DNA from: Capsicum annuum
Taxonomy: Eukaryota > Streptophyta > Magnoliopsida > Solanales > Solanaceae
Length of the DNA: 64,000 nt
NCBI RefSeq assembly: GCF_002878395.1
Contig: NC_061121.1
Coordinates: 50,314,766 to 50,378,765, forward strand
Reading direction: 5' to 3'
Positions 10,151 to 22,183 of this stretch are shown piece after piece (within the stretch, counting starts at the first letter, position 1; each line of letters opens with the position of its first letter). The translations under genes and the position numbers were made by a program. The notes under the pieces were generated by a model that was not told the origin of the DNA, searched no databases, and saw nothing but the letters and a program-made list of their open reading frames with translations.

Positions 10151-13100
10151 TGTAACTACCTAAGACTACCCCCTAGTCGTGATACGGTGCTTGGAATTAC
10201 AAGTGATCCCAAGCTAACCCATGAACTGGCATACTATTAAGCAACTAAATTATAATAAAATAAATAACAAGTTCTACTGTGCGGAAACATAATCATGGCA
10301 GAATCTGAATAAATACATTACTGATAAAGTTTACAATCTGATAAAACTGAAGGAAGAAACTAAAATTTACATGACTGACTCTGAATGACATCTATGAAGC
10401 CTCTATTAATTATAGATAGCTGGTACATGCCTCCTCCTACCACTAATAAATACATATGGAAATAAATGAACTGTACATAAACTAAAACTGTCTAGAGTTC
10501 CTGACATAAGAGAACTCATCACCTACTGGCTACAAACTGCAACTGTCTGATCATGGTGTTCGAGCTACGATTAGTACCTACATTATGAAACAATGTAGCG
10601 ATACAAACGTATATGTGGATCAGTACTTCTGGAATGTACTGAGTATTCAGGGGTGAATGCAATAAGTAAAATTAATTTCATACGTAATCTTAAAATATGT
10701 ATGCTAAGTGTACGTATACTCACCAATAGGCTGGAATAAACTAAAAACTAAAATATCCTAAATCATGAGTGACAAACATACTCTGATATGATGGTGAATC
10801 TCTACACTTAGTTTCTGTAAAACTATACTTTAAGGATATAAGTAGAACTGAAGCTGGGATATGGTAAAACATGGCTATTGTATGAATACTGAGTATGAAA
10901 CAATATGATGGAGACTTACATAACTCGAGGATCTGAGTGTATAATCACACTAAGAATGAATGCATAAATATAGAAAACTAAACATAGTTATATACTAAAC
11001 TTATCTGATTAATCGAATGACTGATAGCTGAATACTGGTCATGTAAGACTGGACTGTACTTAGTCTAAATAACTAGACTGAAACTGTGGAGTACTATGCA
11101 TATGAGATAAGGACTAACTGAAAAACATGAGATGACTGAACATGAATACATGAAACTGTATTATCTAAGAATGCAAGACCAAGCGTATAACATGATTCTA
11201 AAGTAGTCTGTAAACTAAAGTACTAATAACTGATAACTGTATGCTATGGTCAAGCAAATCTAAAACTGAACTGAGTTCTAAAATGAATACTGAAACTAAA
11301 ACTGTGGGAGTTATCATCTAATTGACATACCCCGATTATAGATTGATTTAGGGTCCAGCCTGTAATCTCAGTTGGAATGGTGTTAGCACCGCACCACAGG
11401 TTACTAACATTAGCTGGGTCAACCTTAACTGGCAAGAAGACTCATGAGATATATATGGTTACGCCAACCCTAGTCTGATAGGAAGATGATTTACCCTATG
11501 CTGGATACATAGTTCTGTAACTCAGGGACTGCTACTAAGGGTCAAACCCTCTAATGGAAGGAATGCCCCCATCCCTGGGTTTCCTCGGTGCTGAATCCTA
11601 CTTCCAATTGAATCGACACTGAACTGATCTCTAGACTATACTAGGCTTGACTGAACTGACACTGATTCTGTTGACTGATGGAATACTACTGTTTGGTATA
11701 CTACAACATCATTTTATTTTGACTGGGGACTTGATAAGTAGTTAAATTATGGGTATTCTTAACCCACAGGACTCGATAGCAATAATAATAAGAACACATG
11801 AGAGTATTTGAGACCATAATAAGTAAGCATTATTTAAAGAAACCCATCACCTGGGCATTTCATCATACACATGGGGATTAATACTTTAACATGGGACAAT
11901 CCATCAAACACATGGGGATCATGAACTTGAACATGGAAATATCTCAAACATGGAAGCATAACATGATTACATAACTAAAATCATGAATTTAGGAATTCAC
12001 ATGAAATTCGCTGGAAATAGGACATGAACGTTTAATCATACATGTAAAGATCATAGCTTGAACCAAAAAATATCTTAAACATGGGTGAACAATAGAGTTA
12101 CATGGCAACATTCATAACTTGGGGATTCATCTTGAAATCGATTGAACATAATATGGGAATTTCATCAAACATGTGGAAAGCATGGATTTAATACATGGGA
12201 ATGTTGCTAAAAATTATGAATTCAGGATCAATTATGGAATCCAGTTGAATAAAGCATGGAAAACTCAAATTCATAGCATGAGGAATTCAAGATCTTGCAT
12301 AGAATCGCATATGGGCTGAAATTAATTAACATCACCATGAAAACATGCAATTCAATCTTTCTTGAATATTTAAAATAACATAATGATCAAAAATTTCATT
12401 CTTTAATTGAAATAAAAGGGTTTTGGTCTCAATGGGTGAAAGAGGACCCATGGATGAACTCTCACATACCTTAATTAGATGGATTCTTGAAGAAATCATG
12501 AATTTGATGTAGAAAGCTTGACTTGGAAGCCTTGGAAATATTATTGAAATCTTCTTTTTCTTGAACTTCTTGGATTAGGAACCTTAATTTCTTGATTGTA
12601 TTGATGAAACTTTAATGAAGTTCTTGGTGTTCTTTAGGGGGCTAGGGATTTCTTGGAGAGAAAAAAATGAGAAATCATATATCTAATGCTTTTGGGGGAT
12701 GAAATTAAGTGTTATGGGAGGATTTGGGTGAGGGGAAGTAACCAAAATTCCCCTAGACCCTTTAGGAACTAAAATAGTGCATGAAATAGTTCAGTAACAC
12801 GGTTACCGTCACGTCGCAATCCCAATCGCGTCAGCTTACTGCCTCTCACAAAAAATGCCATAACTTTTCACTCGGGTATTAGATTAAGGAAAAAATGGTA
12901 TTGTTGGAAATCTAATTCAACTCTATTTTGGTGGGTCTTGAGCTGCAAAAGTCCACGTATATAAAAAGATACACATTCAAATTAGATCCTTACAGAATCG
13001 ATTGGAGGAATCTAAGGTTCTTATTTTAATTTAGCTCTATGAATATTTTCTACCTCAAAAGTACATAAAAAATGAGGATAATGATCATGAAACTCATATT

Positions 13101-13180
13101 CACATAGAAATCATTTGGATTATAACTTATACACGTAGGAATGACGGTTCAAAGATAGACTGAAAATACGAGGTCTTACA
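10151..13180 (-). mobile_element. Solo LTR B (3.03 kb) inserted in RNase H of element A
   Basis: It starts TGTAACTACC and ends GAGGTCTTACA and is flanked by AAGTC (10146-10150) and AAGTT (13181-13185), a 5-bp TSD with one change. Removing it restores the RNase H reading ..FTQKK LNLRE. No internal region, PBS or PPT is present, so it is a solo LTR, most simply left by recombination between two LTRs. The start resembles the LTRs of elements C and G; the sense is minus. It shares its 3' 2.3 kb with B2 at 1-1750. Confidence 0.88.
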
Positions 13181-14400
13181 AAGTTAAATCTCAGGGAAAG
13201 GATATGGCTTGAGTTACTCAAGGATTATGACATGAGTCTCTATTATTATCTTGGTAAATCTAATGTGGTCGCCAATGCTGTTATGAGATTGTTCATTAGG
13301 ATCTTATCTTATATAGATGAGGAGAAACGTGGGTTGGTGAAGAATATTCACCGTTTGGCTAATCTTAGAGTTTGTCTCTTAGACATTGAGGATGGGGGTA
13401 TAATTGTGCAAGAAGTGGTGAAGTCATCTCTTGGTGCTGAGGTAAAGGAGAAATAGGTCTTGGATCCTATCTGACGTTGATTAAAGATAATGTGGGCCAA
13501 CTGAAAGTTATGACTTTTGAGAATAGTAGTGATGGTATCTTTAGATATTAAGGTTGATTGTTTGTTCCTGATGTTGATGTCTTGTGAGAAAGAGTTTTGG
13601 CCGTAGCTCATGAGTCTCGGCATATGGTTTATCCTTGTTCGATAAAGATGTACCATAACTTGAAAGAAATTTATCGGTGGAATAACATGAAGAGAGATAT
13701 GGCCAATTTTATGGCTAAGTTTATGGTTTCTTAGCTAGTGAAGGTGGAGAACTTGAAGCCTAGTGTTTTGTCTTAAGAGATTGAGTTTCCTGTGTGGAAA
13801 TGGGAAGTGATTAATATGGATTTTTTTACCTGTCTTTCACTGTCTTGAAACCAGTTTGATTCAATTTGGGTCATTGTGGATAGGATGACTAAGTCTGCTC
13901 ACTTTTTGTCTGTGAGGACTAGTTATTCTATAGAGGATTATGTGAAGTTGTTCATTTAAGAGATCGTAAAATTGTATGGTGCTCCTATTTCTATCATATC
14001 TAATCATGATACGCAGTTTTTGTCCCACTTCTAGCATTTTTCAGAGAGGTTTGGGGACTAAGGTAAACCTTAACACCGTTTTTCACCCTCAAACAGATGG
14101 ACAAGTGGAAAGGACTATCCAGACTTTGAAAGAAATGCTTTAGGCTTGTGTGATTACCTTTGGTGGTAGTTGGGTTTATCATTTACCTCTTATCAAGTTT
14201 TCTTATGATAACAACTACCATTATAGTATTGGAATGGCTCCGTTCGAGGCGTTATATAGTAGGAGATGCTGTTATCATATTGGGTGGTTCAAAGTAGGAG
14301 AGACTAGATTGTTCGGACTTGACTTGGCTCACAAAGCAATAGAGAAGGTAAAAGTGATAAGGGATAGGCTTAATACCACCCAAAGTCCTATGCAGACGTG
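13181..14400 (+). pseudogene. RNase H end and integrase, element A
   Basis: After LTR B the protein resumes with LNLRERIWLELLKDYDMSLYYY and the linker IHRLANLRVCLLDIEDGG. Integrase parts follow: YRWNNMKRDMANFMAKF (zinc-finger region, its cysteine motif lost at a stop near 13732); FDSIWVIVDRMTKSAHFL with the first catalytic Asp; APISIISNHDTQFLSHF with the second; HPQTDGQVERTIQTLKEML (14088-14143) with the catalytic Glu. A frameshift lies near 14053. The tail LPLIKFSYDNNYHYSIGMAP and FEALYSRRCCYHIGWF is typical of chromovirus integrase. It would have joined cDNA to chromosomes; stops make it inactive. Confidence 0.88.
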
Positions 14401-14860
14401 AGGCGAAGGGAGTTGGAATTTGATGTTAGCAATTATATATTTTTGAAGGTATCTCCCATGAAGGGAGTGATGTAGTTTAGGAACAAGGGGAAGCTTAGTC
14501 CCTGCTATGTGGGTTCGTATTTAGTTTTGAAAAGAGTGGGTAATGTTTCCTATAAATTGGAATTGCTTTCTAGTTTGGGTTTCATTCATCCGATGTTTCA
14601 CGTGTTGATGTTGAAGCAGTGCGTAGATGATCTATCCTTTATTATTTTCTTAGAGAGTGTGTAGGTATTTCGGATTCCTTGTCTTATGAGAAAGTTCATT
14701 TGATATTTTGGATCATCAAAACCATTCATTGAGAACTAAGGATATGGCTTTAGTGAAGGTTATATAGACGTACCGAAAGGTTGAAGAAGCTACTTGGGAG
14801 GCCGAGGAGGACATGAAGTCCAAATATCTATTTTTGTTCCCCATTCTAGATAATCGTGCT
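14401..14860 (+). pseudogene. Integrase C-terminus with chromodomain, element A
   Basis: KVSPMKGVM is followed by NKGKLSPCYVGSYLVLKRVGN (with one changed residue around 14480-14540) and IHPMFHVLMLKQCVDD. A chromodomain remnant VEEATWEAEEDMKSKY (about 14782-14829) closes the protein. The chromodomain defines chromoviruses and directs integration to heterochromatin in the family. Stops at 14401 and about 14768 and frameshifts between the parts make it non-functional. Confidence 0.8.
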
Positions 14861-14984
14861 TGTGGTATGTGTTTTCTTAACATATTTGTTTTTAGTCTTG
14901 TTAAAGGTAGGTGTGGGTGTGTTTCTGTGTTAAATCATACTAAAGGATGCCTTGACCCATCATTCAGGGAAGAATGATCCAATG

Positions 14985-14997
14985 TGGAGGGGGAGAA
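14985..14997 (+). other. Polypurine tract of element A
   Basis: GTGGAGGGGGAGAA lies directly before the 3' LTR start TGTAATACC at 14998. It is the expected plus-strand primer site and fixes the LTR boundary. Confidence 0.8.
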
Positions 14998-15836
14998 TGT
15001 AATACCTTGGATTTTTTTCCCCTAGAAAATTATGAGTTTTTAGCTTACTGTCCAAACTACGATTCACCATACGAGTCGTTGGATATCTTGACGAGTAGTA
15101 GGACCCAAATCATAGGGTGCCCAATAAGTTTCACCTAAGTTACTACCTTGGTGATGACTTGAGGTCACGAGTCGTAAGGTACCAATTGTAGGGTGACCAA
15201 TGTGTTACCCAAAGAATTCTGTCTTGACTATAACTAGCACCCTACGAGTTGTAGGGTCACTTGATGAGTCATATGACTCAGTTGTAACCAGACCAGTCTG
15301 GGTGCCCATGGGTACTGTCTAGCCTACGACTTTATATGATGAGTCATAGGGTGATCTTATGAGTTGTAAGGTAACCCATAGCGACTGTGCAACAAATTTA
15401 AGTCTTTTTTTACTGAGGAAATTCTAGATATTTCACTCTTGCTCTAAACATAACCCACGACCTTAAATCACTATTGGGACCTCATTCGTATCCATAACAC
15501 ATCAAAAAAATTCTCTCAAATCCTCTCAAATCCCGAAGGCAAGATCAAGCTAGGGTTTCACATTCTTGGCTATCCAAAGCTTCACGGGTTGAATTCTCTC
15601 CATAACTCTTAATATTTCAGGCATGCGACTCTACCCTTAAACTTGTTTTACTGAAAGAATGAAATTATATGGTTGTTTATGTGGATTTGAACATGGTTTG
15701 TGATATGGGTTGAGGATTTTGGCATGATTGATTCTTAAGTTGTTTTCCCATGACTTATTCTGCATTGCTTATATTTAATGCTTTTGAACTTGTGGGGTGC
15801 ATGGGCATGGTGAATAAACTAAGGGGTCATAGATTT
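14998..15836 (+). repeat. 3' LTR of element A, left part
   Basis: It begins TGTAATACCTTGG right after the PPT and matches 4787 to about 5610 of the 5' LTR. It breaks at AGATTT, where the LARD inserted; the equivalent 5' LTR bases read AAGTTTTCCCC. The remainder is at 24259-25624. Confidence 0.85.
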
Positions 15837-17914
15837 TGTAATGCCCCGCATTTTGGGCTACAATATAGACCACGATTCCGATGTGTTGATAATCCCAAAG
15901 CCATAAATCCAATGCCAATATGGTATGTTAATTATTTGTGTAGTATGTGAATCCATTCAAGCTTGAATTTAGACCATAGAGGTCCTTCAATTCAAGGATG
16001 AGTTGAAACTATTTTGATCGATTAAGTTTTAGTCGACGTTGTAATTTGTGTCATCTTCCATCGTCCATAACTCTTTGTATATGTCGAATTAGAGAGCCTA
16101 CTATGTATCAAATGATAGGTCTTTGAGTTAGCTTTCCAACGATACCAATTTTTCTAAAATTCGGCATCCGAGCAAGAAGTTATGGCCTTTCAAAGTAGTA
16201 GACGGCGCCTATGTAAACATAGGCGATAGCATAGGCGGCACCTATGTAAACCTAGGCGATAGCATAGGCGGCGCCTATGTAAACATAGGCGATAGCATAG
16301 GCAAAGCCTATGTAAAGGTTTCAAGTGACTTAAACACTCCGTTTTTGGGGCAAAATGGTCCTTTTCCACCCTTACTTAGCCCTAAACACGAAATTCAATT
16401 CCCAAAGACCTCAAAATACAGCTTTATTCATTAAAATTGTTCAAGAACTCTCTCTAGGGTTTCAAAATAAAAATCCAAGCATCTCAAGATTCAACCGTGA
16501 GTTTTAGAAACTAATTGCATAATTGGAATCCTCTCAACGTATGCTTCAAGAAGAACCTAATATTCATAGCAATCGAGGTACGTGGGGTTATCCAAAAATC
16601 TCATGGGTATAGTTTTATGAACATGCATGCTTTTAAATGGGGGTTTTCAAAAATACTAATAACTTGCCCTTATTATGATTTCTAAGTCATTTTTTTTAAG
16701 GTCATGGGAATTGTTTGCCTATATACATCAATGGTTGAAACCATGCATATGTGATTTAAGATTTTTCATGGAATTTTGATAAATATGAATAATAAATTAC
16801 TTTTAAATTCTCATGATAATTTTTCGATACCCCATATTATATTGTGACCAATAAAAGAGAGCATGAATTTAAAATAATTATTGTCCACTACTTGTAAATG
16901 ATGAAAACATCTTAATTTTTACATGATTATGCATATTTTGATGTGATATTGATGACTTGCAAGTCGGGTATGATGATACCCTACAAATGAGATATGTGAT
17001 TAAATTAGATAAAATTTGAATGCATTGATTTTACATGAGATAGGTGGATGCCCGAAGAAATCATTTTAGTGTAAGGGCTTATCGCTGAAAACCGTGTTTC
17101 CCAACATGGGAATTTGGTACCTTGCTTTATGATCTTGTGTACTTGACTTTATGTCATTGCCAAATTGGGACTATGGTTAGGAGCCCTGGTTTGTGATCTT
17201 GTGCACTACCATTGGGTCGAGACACCCTGCTGTGTGATCTTATGTGTCTTCCCCTCACGTATACTCTAATCTTAGCGGCAATCGAGGTTTGACAGTTGGT
17301 GTAAATGTGATATGTAGGGTATTCCACCTAGCTCAGCTGCATTACATTGTTGTTGAAAATAATTACATTAAGCCTATGTGTTTTCAAATGGCTTAATATG
17401 AAACTGCTTTATGATGGCTCTAACTATATTTTGTAAAAATATTATGTTTTGTTTTGAATCTCTGTGTACCAGTACTTTTGTATTGACCCCCTTCCTCCCA
17501 GGTTCGGAGGCGCAGTGTAGGGGTCCAGAAAATCAGTAGATTCCTTGGATAAATTTCCAGAGTCACTTGGTGAGCCTTTATATTTTGAAAGTCCTGATTA
17601 TCTGGCAGTGTCATTTATCACTTATTAGTTTTGGGTCTACTGGGGGCCTTGTCCCAGCTTTTAGATAGATATTTATTTCAGTCATGTAGTAGAGATTTTG
17701 CAGACGTTATAGAGGTGTTGATTTGATATTTTGGGACATTATTCCCTATTATTTCTTTCATATGATTCTTGACCATGTTTTTCGTAATGTTATTGTCTTT
17801 TGCATCTCTTTATCATTTGAATAATGTGCATGATTACCAGACAAATAGGGGTGTTTCGGGCCTTCATGGTTTGGGATACTCGTCACGACTAGGGCCCCAG
17901 TTTGGGTCATGAAA
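15837..17914 (+). repeat. 5' LTR of the LARD
   Basis: It starts TGTAATGCCCCGC and ends just before the PBS. A three-unit hairpin repeat lies at 16203-16314. Apart from this it resembles the 3' LTR at 22184-24258 over its full length, with small substitutions and indels. No open frame deserves annotation. Confidence 0.87.
16203..16314. repeat. Tandem hairpin repeat in LARD 5' LTR
   Basis: Three units of about 34 bp, plus a partial fourth, each contain GGCGCCTATG, TAAA, CATAGGCG and then ATAGCATAGGC. The first two parts form a stem of 8-9 bp around a short loop, and the second CATAGGC offers an alternative partner. The same array sits at 22548-22662 in the 3' LTR. Confidence 0.85.
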
Positions 17915-17969
17915 AACTTGGTATCAAAGCACGGTTCATGGTCCCAGGGTGTCTACAAAATTGCATCGG

Positions 17970-18045
17970 GTAGAGTCATGTTTATGGGTGTGTAGCGCGC
18001 CACACTTATAAACAGAAGACTCCAAGGCATTTAGGAATGTCTTTC
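17970..18045 (+). other. Conserved leader block with GCGCGC-loop hairpin, LARD
   Basis: The order GTAGAGTC, ATGGG, GTGTAGCGCGCCACAC (17990-18005), TTATAA, then AAGGCATTTAGGAATG matches element A. The hairpin pairs GTGT with ACAC (or GTGTG with CACAC) and exposes the self-complementary loop GCGCGC. It lies about 72 nt after the PBS. Confidence 0.6.
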
Positions 18046-21000
18046 TTTCTTCATGTTCTAGTTCGTGCAACAGAGTCAGAATGTTCCTCCTTCATACTTT
18101 AATTTGTGCTATGGTGACGTCCATAAGAAAGTAAAATCATCCCAAATTCTTTCCTTACTCGTATGTTCTCTGACCCATCATATTACTGGGGGTGATTCAA
18201 GTGTAGAAGTTTAGAGTCTAAATGGTATTGTCCCTTCGGATCGTGTCATATAAGATCTTAAAATTATGCAAGGACTTGAAAAGAGTCTGTTATTGCTTTA
18301 GAGTGTATGGTTTCTAGTGTGAATCTTGATCTTGATGAAATCGTTCTTTTCAGCCTTCTGTATTGAGTATATTCGTCCCTTTTCAGAAATTTATATTACA
18401 GATGTCATGCTTAAGGGAAAAGATGTGTAGTAGAAGTGTTGGAATTGTATTTCCACCTAAATAGTAGTACAAGTTAAAGTGTCAGTGTCATGACCTGTTG
18501 GTAGCTAGTAGCGTGTGTGGATTGTATGATAATCTGTGCGGGAAATATTCGACTCAGATTCTTATCTATACAAAGTAAGATGTGTATTCTCAGATTATGG
18601 AATATTGTGTGACAAGTTTCTATCTTTTGAAAATATTTTATCATTGTGTTGATGAAACTAAAAAGTCTGGTGAAGCCGTGTGGGGATCTTTTGATTCAGT
18701 AGCATAGTTGACTTATCATTCATCCCATTTTCTTGTTAAAAAAATCAAAGTCTAGTGAAGCCGTGTGAGGCCTATTTCGGTTCACTAGCAATTTGTCGTT
18801 CAGTGTGTTGTTCTTGTGTTGGTTGAATATATGTATAGCTGAATCTTTTTTCATGAGATAGAGTTGGTAATGAAGTGATTCATCCTTGTGTGTTATTAGT
18901 AGAAGGTAGATAAGGAGTTGTTGGTCAGGGTGATTTGTTGGTTGCTTCAATGTGAAAATGGCTATATTTGCGAGTAAGTTATGATTATAGACTCATGGTT
19001 GTTTGAGGAATTTGAAGGTAGTGTAAATGTATGCTTGGGTAAGTAATTGTGATCTGAGAAAGCAATATAAGTAGATACAATTGTACGGGGTTACAATATA
19101 AGGATAAGGTTGACCATGTCTATTATGAGGCTTTGACCCCCTTAACCCTCTTTTCATTGGTAGTAGTAAACTAGTGCTACTTGTGAGAAGGTATGCAGTA
19201 GATTTTTGAGATATTTGGGTAGAATGTCCCAATTTGATGGATTAGTATATTTATATTATGTTGTATTCTTCATTGGTGGTAAATGATTGATACTAAACTA
19301 TAGGCTTAAATTTAAATGATGTGGTGGTAAATAGTGGCAAGAGTTTGATGATGCATGTTTTGTGGGATTAAATTAGTAGGCTTGAGGTGCTGAAATAGTA
19401 CATGCTAACGGATTATGATAAGGAAAACTGTTAGGTCATGATCGATTATTGTGGTCATGAAGTTATAGTGCACTAGTGTTTCGTGATGTTTATTTATAGT
19501 TTCCAAGTGAAAATTTTGTGTAAGGTTGGGTTTTAAATCATGCATAGCACTAGATATTAAGTTTGAATAGTTGATGTCCATGAAGGTGGATGTGATGATT
19601 TCTTGGTTAATGATACTAGTTATGGTAATGGAAGTGATCTAATAGGCTTGAACGGTGTATGAAATGGCTTAAGTTTAAGTTGATTCGTAATGAAGTATAA
19701 TATTGTAGGTATGGTGGGTAAATATACCCAAGGCGATATGGAGTTGTGGCATTTCTCTAAAACTATTACATGTTGCGTGTGACTAGTGGTACCGTTGAGT
19801 TGCTAGTTAGAAAAAGACTAGTTAAATGGTATATGGTGTTCTATGCAGCCAAGTTAAGGAGCCTTGATGGATATTGTTGAGCCTTTTGATGTGATCTTGA
19901 TTCTCATAGTAGAGGGATATAAATTTGGAGTCACAATAGTGGTAGGCTGTGTCAAAAGTGATATGGTTCATCAAAGGCTTGGTGATATCCATGTTAAGAG
20001 TTAGAATCTAAGATTGAGTTTTGAAGATTGAACCGATAGAAATAACTATGCAAGCATTATACTATGAATATTGGTGGCTATGGAAAGATAGAGTGTATCC
20101 CAGAAGGTAGTCATTCGGGTTAAGTTCTATGATATGCATGCATTGTCATTTTTTTCAGACCCTAGAGTGCAGTAAGTGTAGTTCAATTAGAATCTGGTAA
20201 AGGATCTCCCAAACTCTAGATGATGACGTGAAGCTGAGGGGGAGGTGATAGAACGAATGACCAAGTACGGCTCTCAGATTTTAGTAGTGATGCACTATGA
20301 TTTAGAACATTAGAAAGTGAGGGTGGATCTTAACCCATTCCTACTTTAGTATTTTTTTAGTTATCCAGATGCTTACTCATGCCTTACGATTCAGTTTCGT
20401 GATCATAGTTCATGATTCTGGTATATGATAGAGAGTCACGTACTCTTCCAGTACCAAGATAATGAGTTCTAGTTCATTCAACTAGTCGGAATCACATTCC
20501 TTATGTTATGAACTCTAGTTGAGGGCATGCAACTCATGACGCATGTACTCACTCTTTATAGTGTGCTCAGTCCCGTATAAAGATCTTTTCACTCTTGAGG
20601 GTCTTATGTTTTAACCTTTTAGTGACCCTTCCTATGCAATGATAGTGGTGATGATGTAAATGTTCTTGTTGATGGAAGATCATAGTATGCTTGTTTAGAT
20701 AAGGCCATAAGTATGAAGTAAGATTCGGGGTCAAGTTTTTGATACATGTGATGGTTAGTGAAAAAGTTTGTGTGCATATGTTTTAGGGTAGCACGTGGGA
20801 GTTATATTGACAATAGTTTAGAAACTATGTGAAGTATGTATTTATGGGTAGTTGCCTTAAAGTTAACATGTGGTTATAAATTAGGATTGAATGACATTTT
20901 GGGATTATAGTGGAAGGTCGCAATATGCATTAGCGACTTCATATTAAGAGTTCAGAGTAGTCATTGAAGTGGTAAGGCATGTTATACTTAGGATGCGATC

Positions 21001-22170
21001 TTTAAAGGAGATATAGAAGGTGGCATCATATGGTTTAGAATAATAGCGTGGTCTGGCATGTTGTATTTTTTTTGTGACTTAGAGTTAGGCATGATCACAG
21101 CAAAGGGATTAAGTTATTTCCAACATTAGTAGAAAGATTTGTCAATGCTCATATGTGAATTTTAAGCTGAGTTGAATGAATATGATATTTATAGGGAAGG
21201 GGAAAGTTAAGGGATATTCGGGAAGTGCTCTAAGCCTGAAAGCAAGAAGTTGTATTGCCAAAGGTCTGAAAATTCTATCCTAATTTAGGAGTTATATATC
21301 TATATTCCAGACTGCAGAGCAGTGTCAATGTTGTTATTTCCTCAGTTGGATGTCTTGTGTAATCCATACCCAAGATTCATGGCTCCCTATTACCGCTAGA
21401 ATTTCTTTAGAGAATTGTGCTGAAGAGATACTCCAGTTAAGTATGAGGGTGTAGTATAATTCAGTTTGTATGGCCAATAAGTCAGTTTAGAAGTCAGATT
21501 CGCATGACTTGTTTTCTCGTCTTTGTACTTATTCATGCTACTCGAAATCTCAGACATGCTACTATTCCAAGATAGAGTATAACAATAGTTACGAGTATAG
21601 CCCAGTTCATGCATCATGCATTAAATTCAGATTTCAGGTGTTCAGTTATGATTCAATTCGTAGGTGCCCTGCTCATCCCCTCAGTTTTTCAAGTATCTTA
21701 GTGAATTGAGCATTCATAGAGGGACATAGGGTCCCAAGGGGGAGATACCTCATTCAGCTACATGCATAGATTCTTATTACAAGCTCCGCACCAGTTATCA
21801 TTGCGTATTCAGTCATATGTTCAGACGTTAGTTTAGTCAGATATGCATGTATTATAAATATAGGTCCAATAGAAAAAGTTCAGCTTAGCAGTGCATTCAG
21901 TTCTGCGTTCATGAGAAAAACTCAATAACAAATCCATGCATCAGGTATGCATGTTCATTATGAGAATTCAGTTTATGAGTAGCTTCAGTCGTGTATTCCA
22001 TGCATCAGATATGCATGTCCGGTATAAGAATTCAGAACATCAGTAGTTCAAGCCATATGGTCATGTTTCAGATTAGTGTATTCTTTATTAGAGGACATTT
22101 CGTGTCTGCATTATTCCATACCTCTAAGCTTCAATATGTTCCAACCCATTATTCGAGGACGAATAATCCC

Positions 22171-22183
22171 AAGGGGGAGATAA
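22171..22183 (+). other. Polypurine tract of the LARD
   Basis: AAGGGGGAGATAA directly precedes the TGTAACACC start of the 3' LTR and marks the plus-strand primer site. Confidence 0.8.

Larger units (their letters stand above)
17915..22183 (+). other. Coding-less internal region of the LARD
   Basis: PBS TTGGTATCAAAGC starts at 17918 (one or two changes from the initiator-Met form). A leader follows with the conserved stem-loop at 17988-18005. From about 18050 to 22170 only short chance frames occur, the longest under 80 codons, with no zinc knuckle, D-S/T-G, FxDD or integrase motifs on either strand. The last 700 bases (about 21450-22170) are richer in CA and AG words such as TTCAG and ATGCAT, repeated irregularly. 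The region ends in the PPT AAGGGGGAGATAA (22171-22183). Confidence 0.8.

Noticed and set aside
17915..22183. Host genes inside the LARD (frames at 18720-18950, 18993-19232, 21396-21709)
   Set aside because: All are under 80 codons, overlap on both strands and show no recognisable motif or splice structure.
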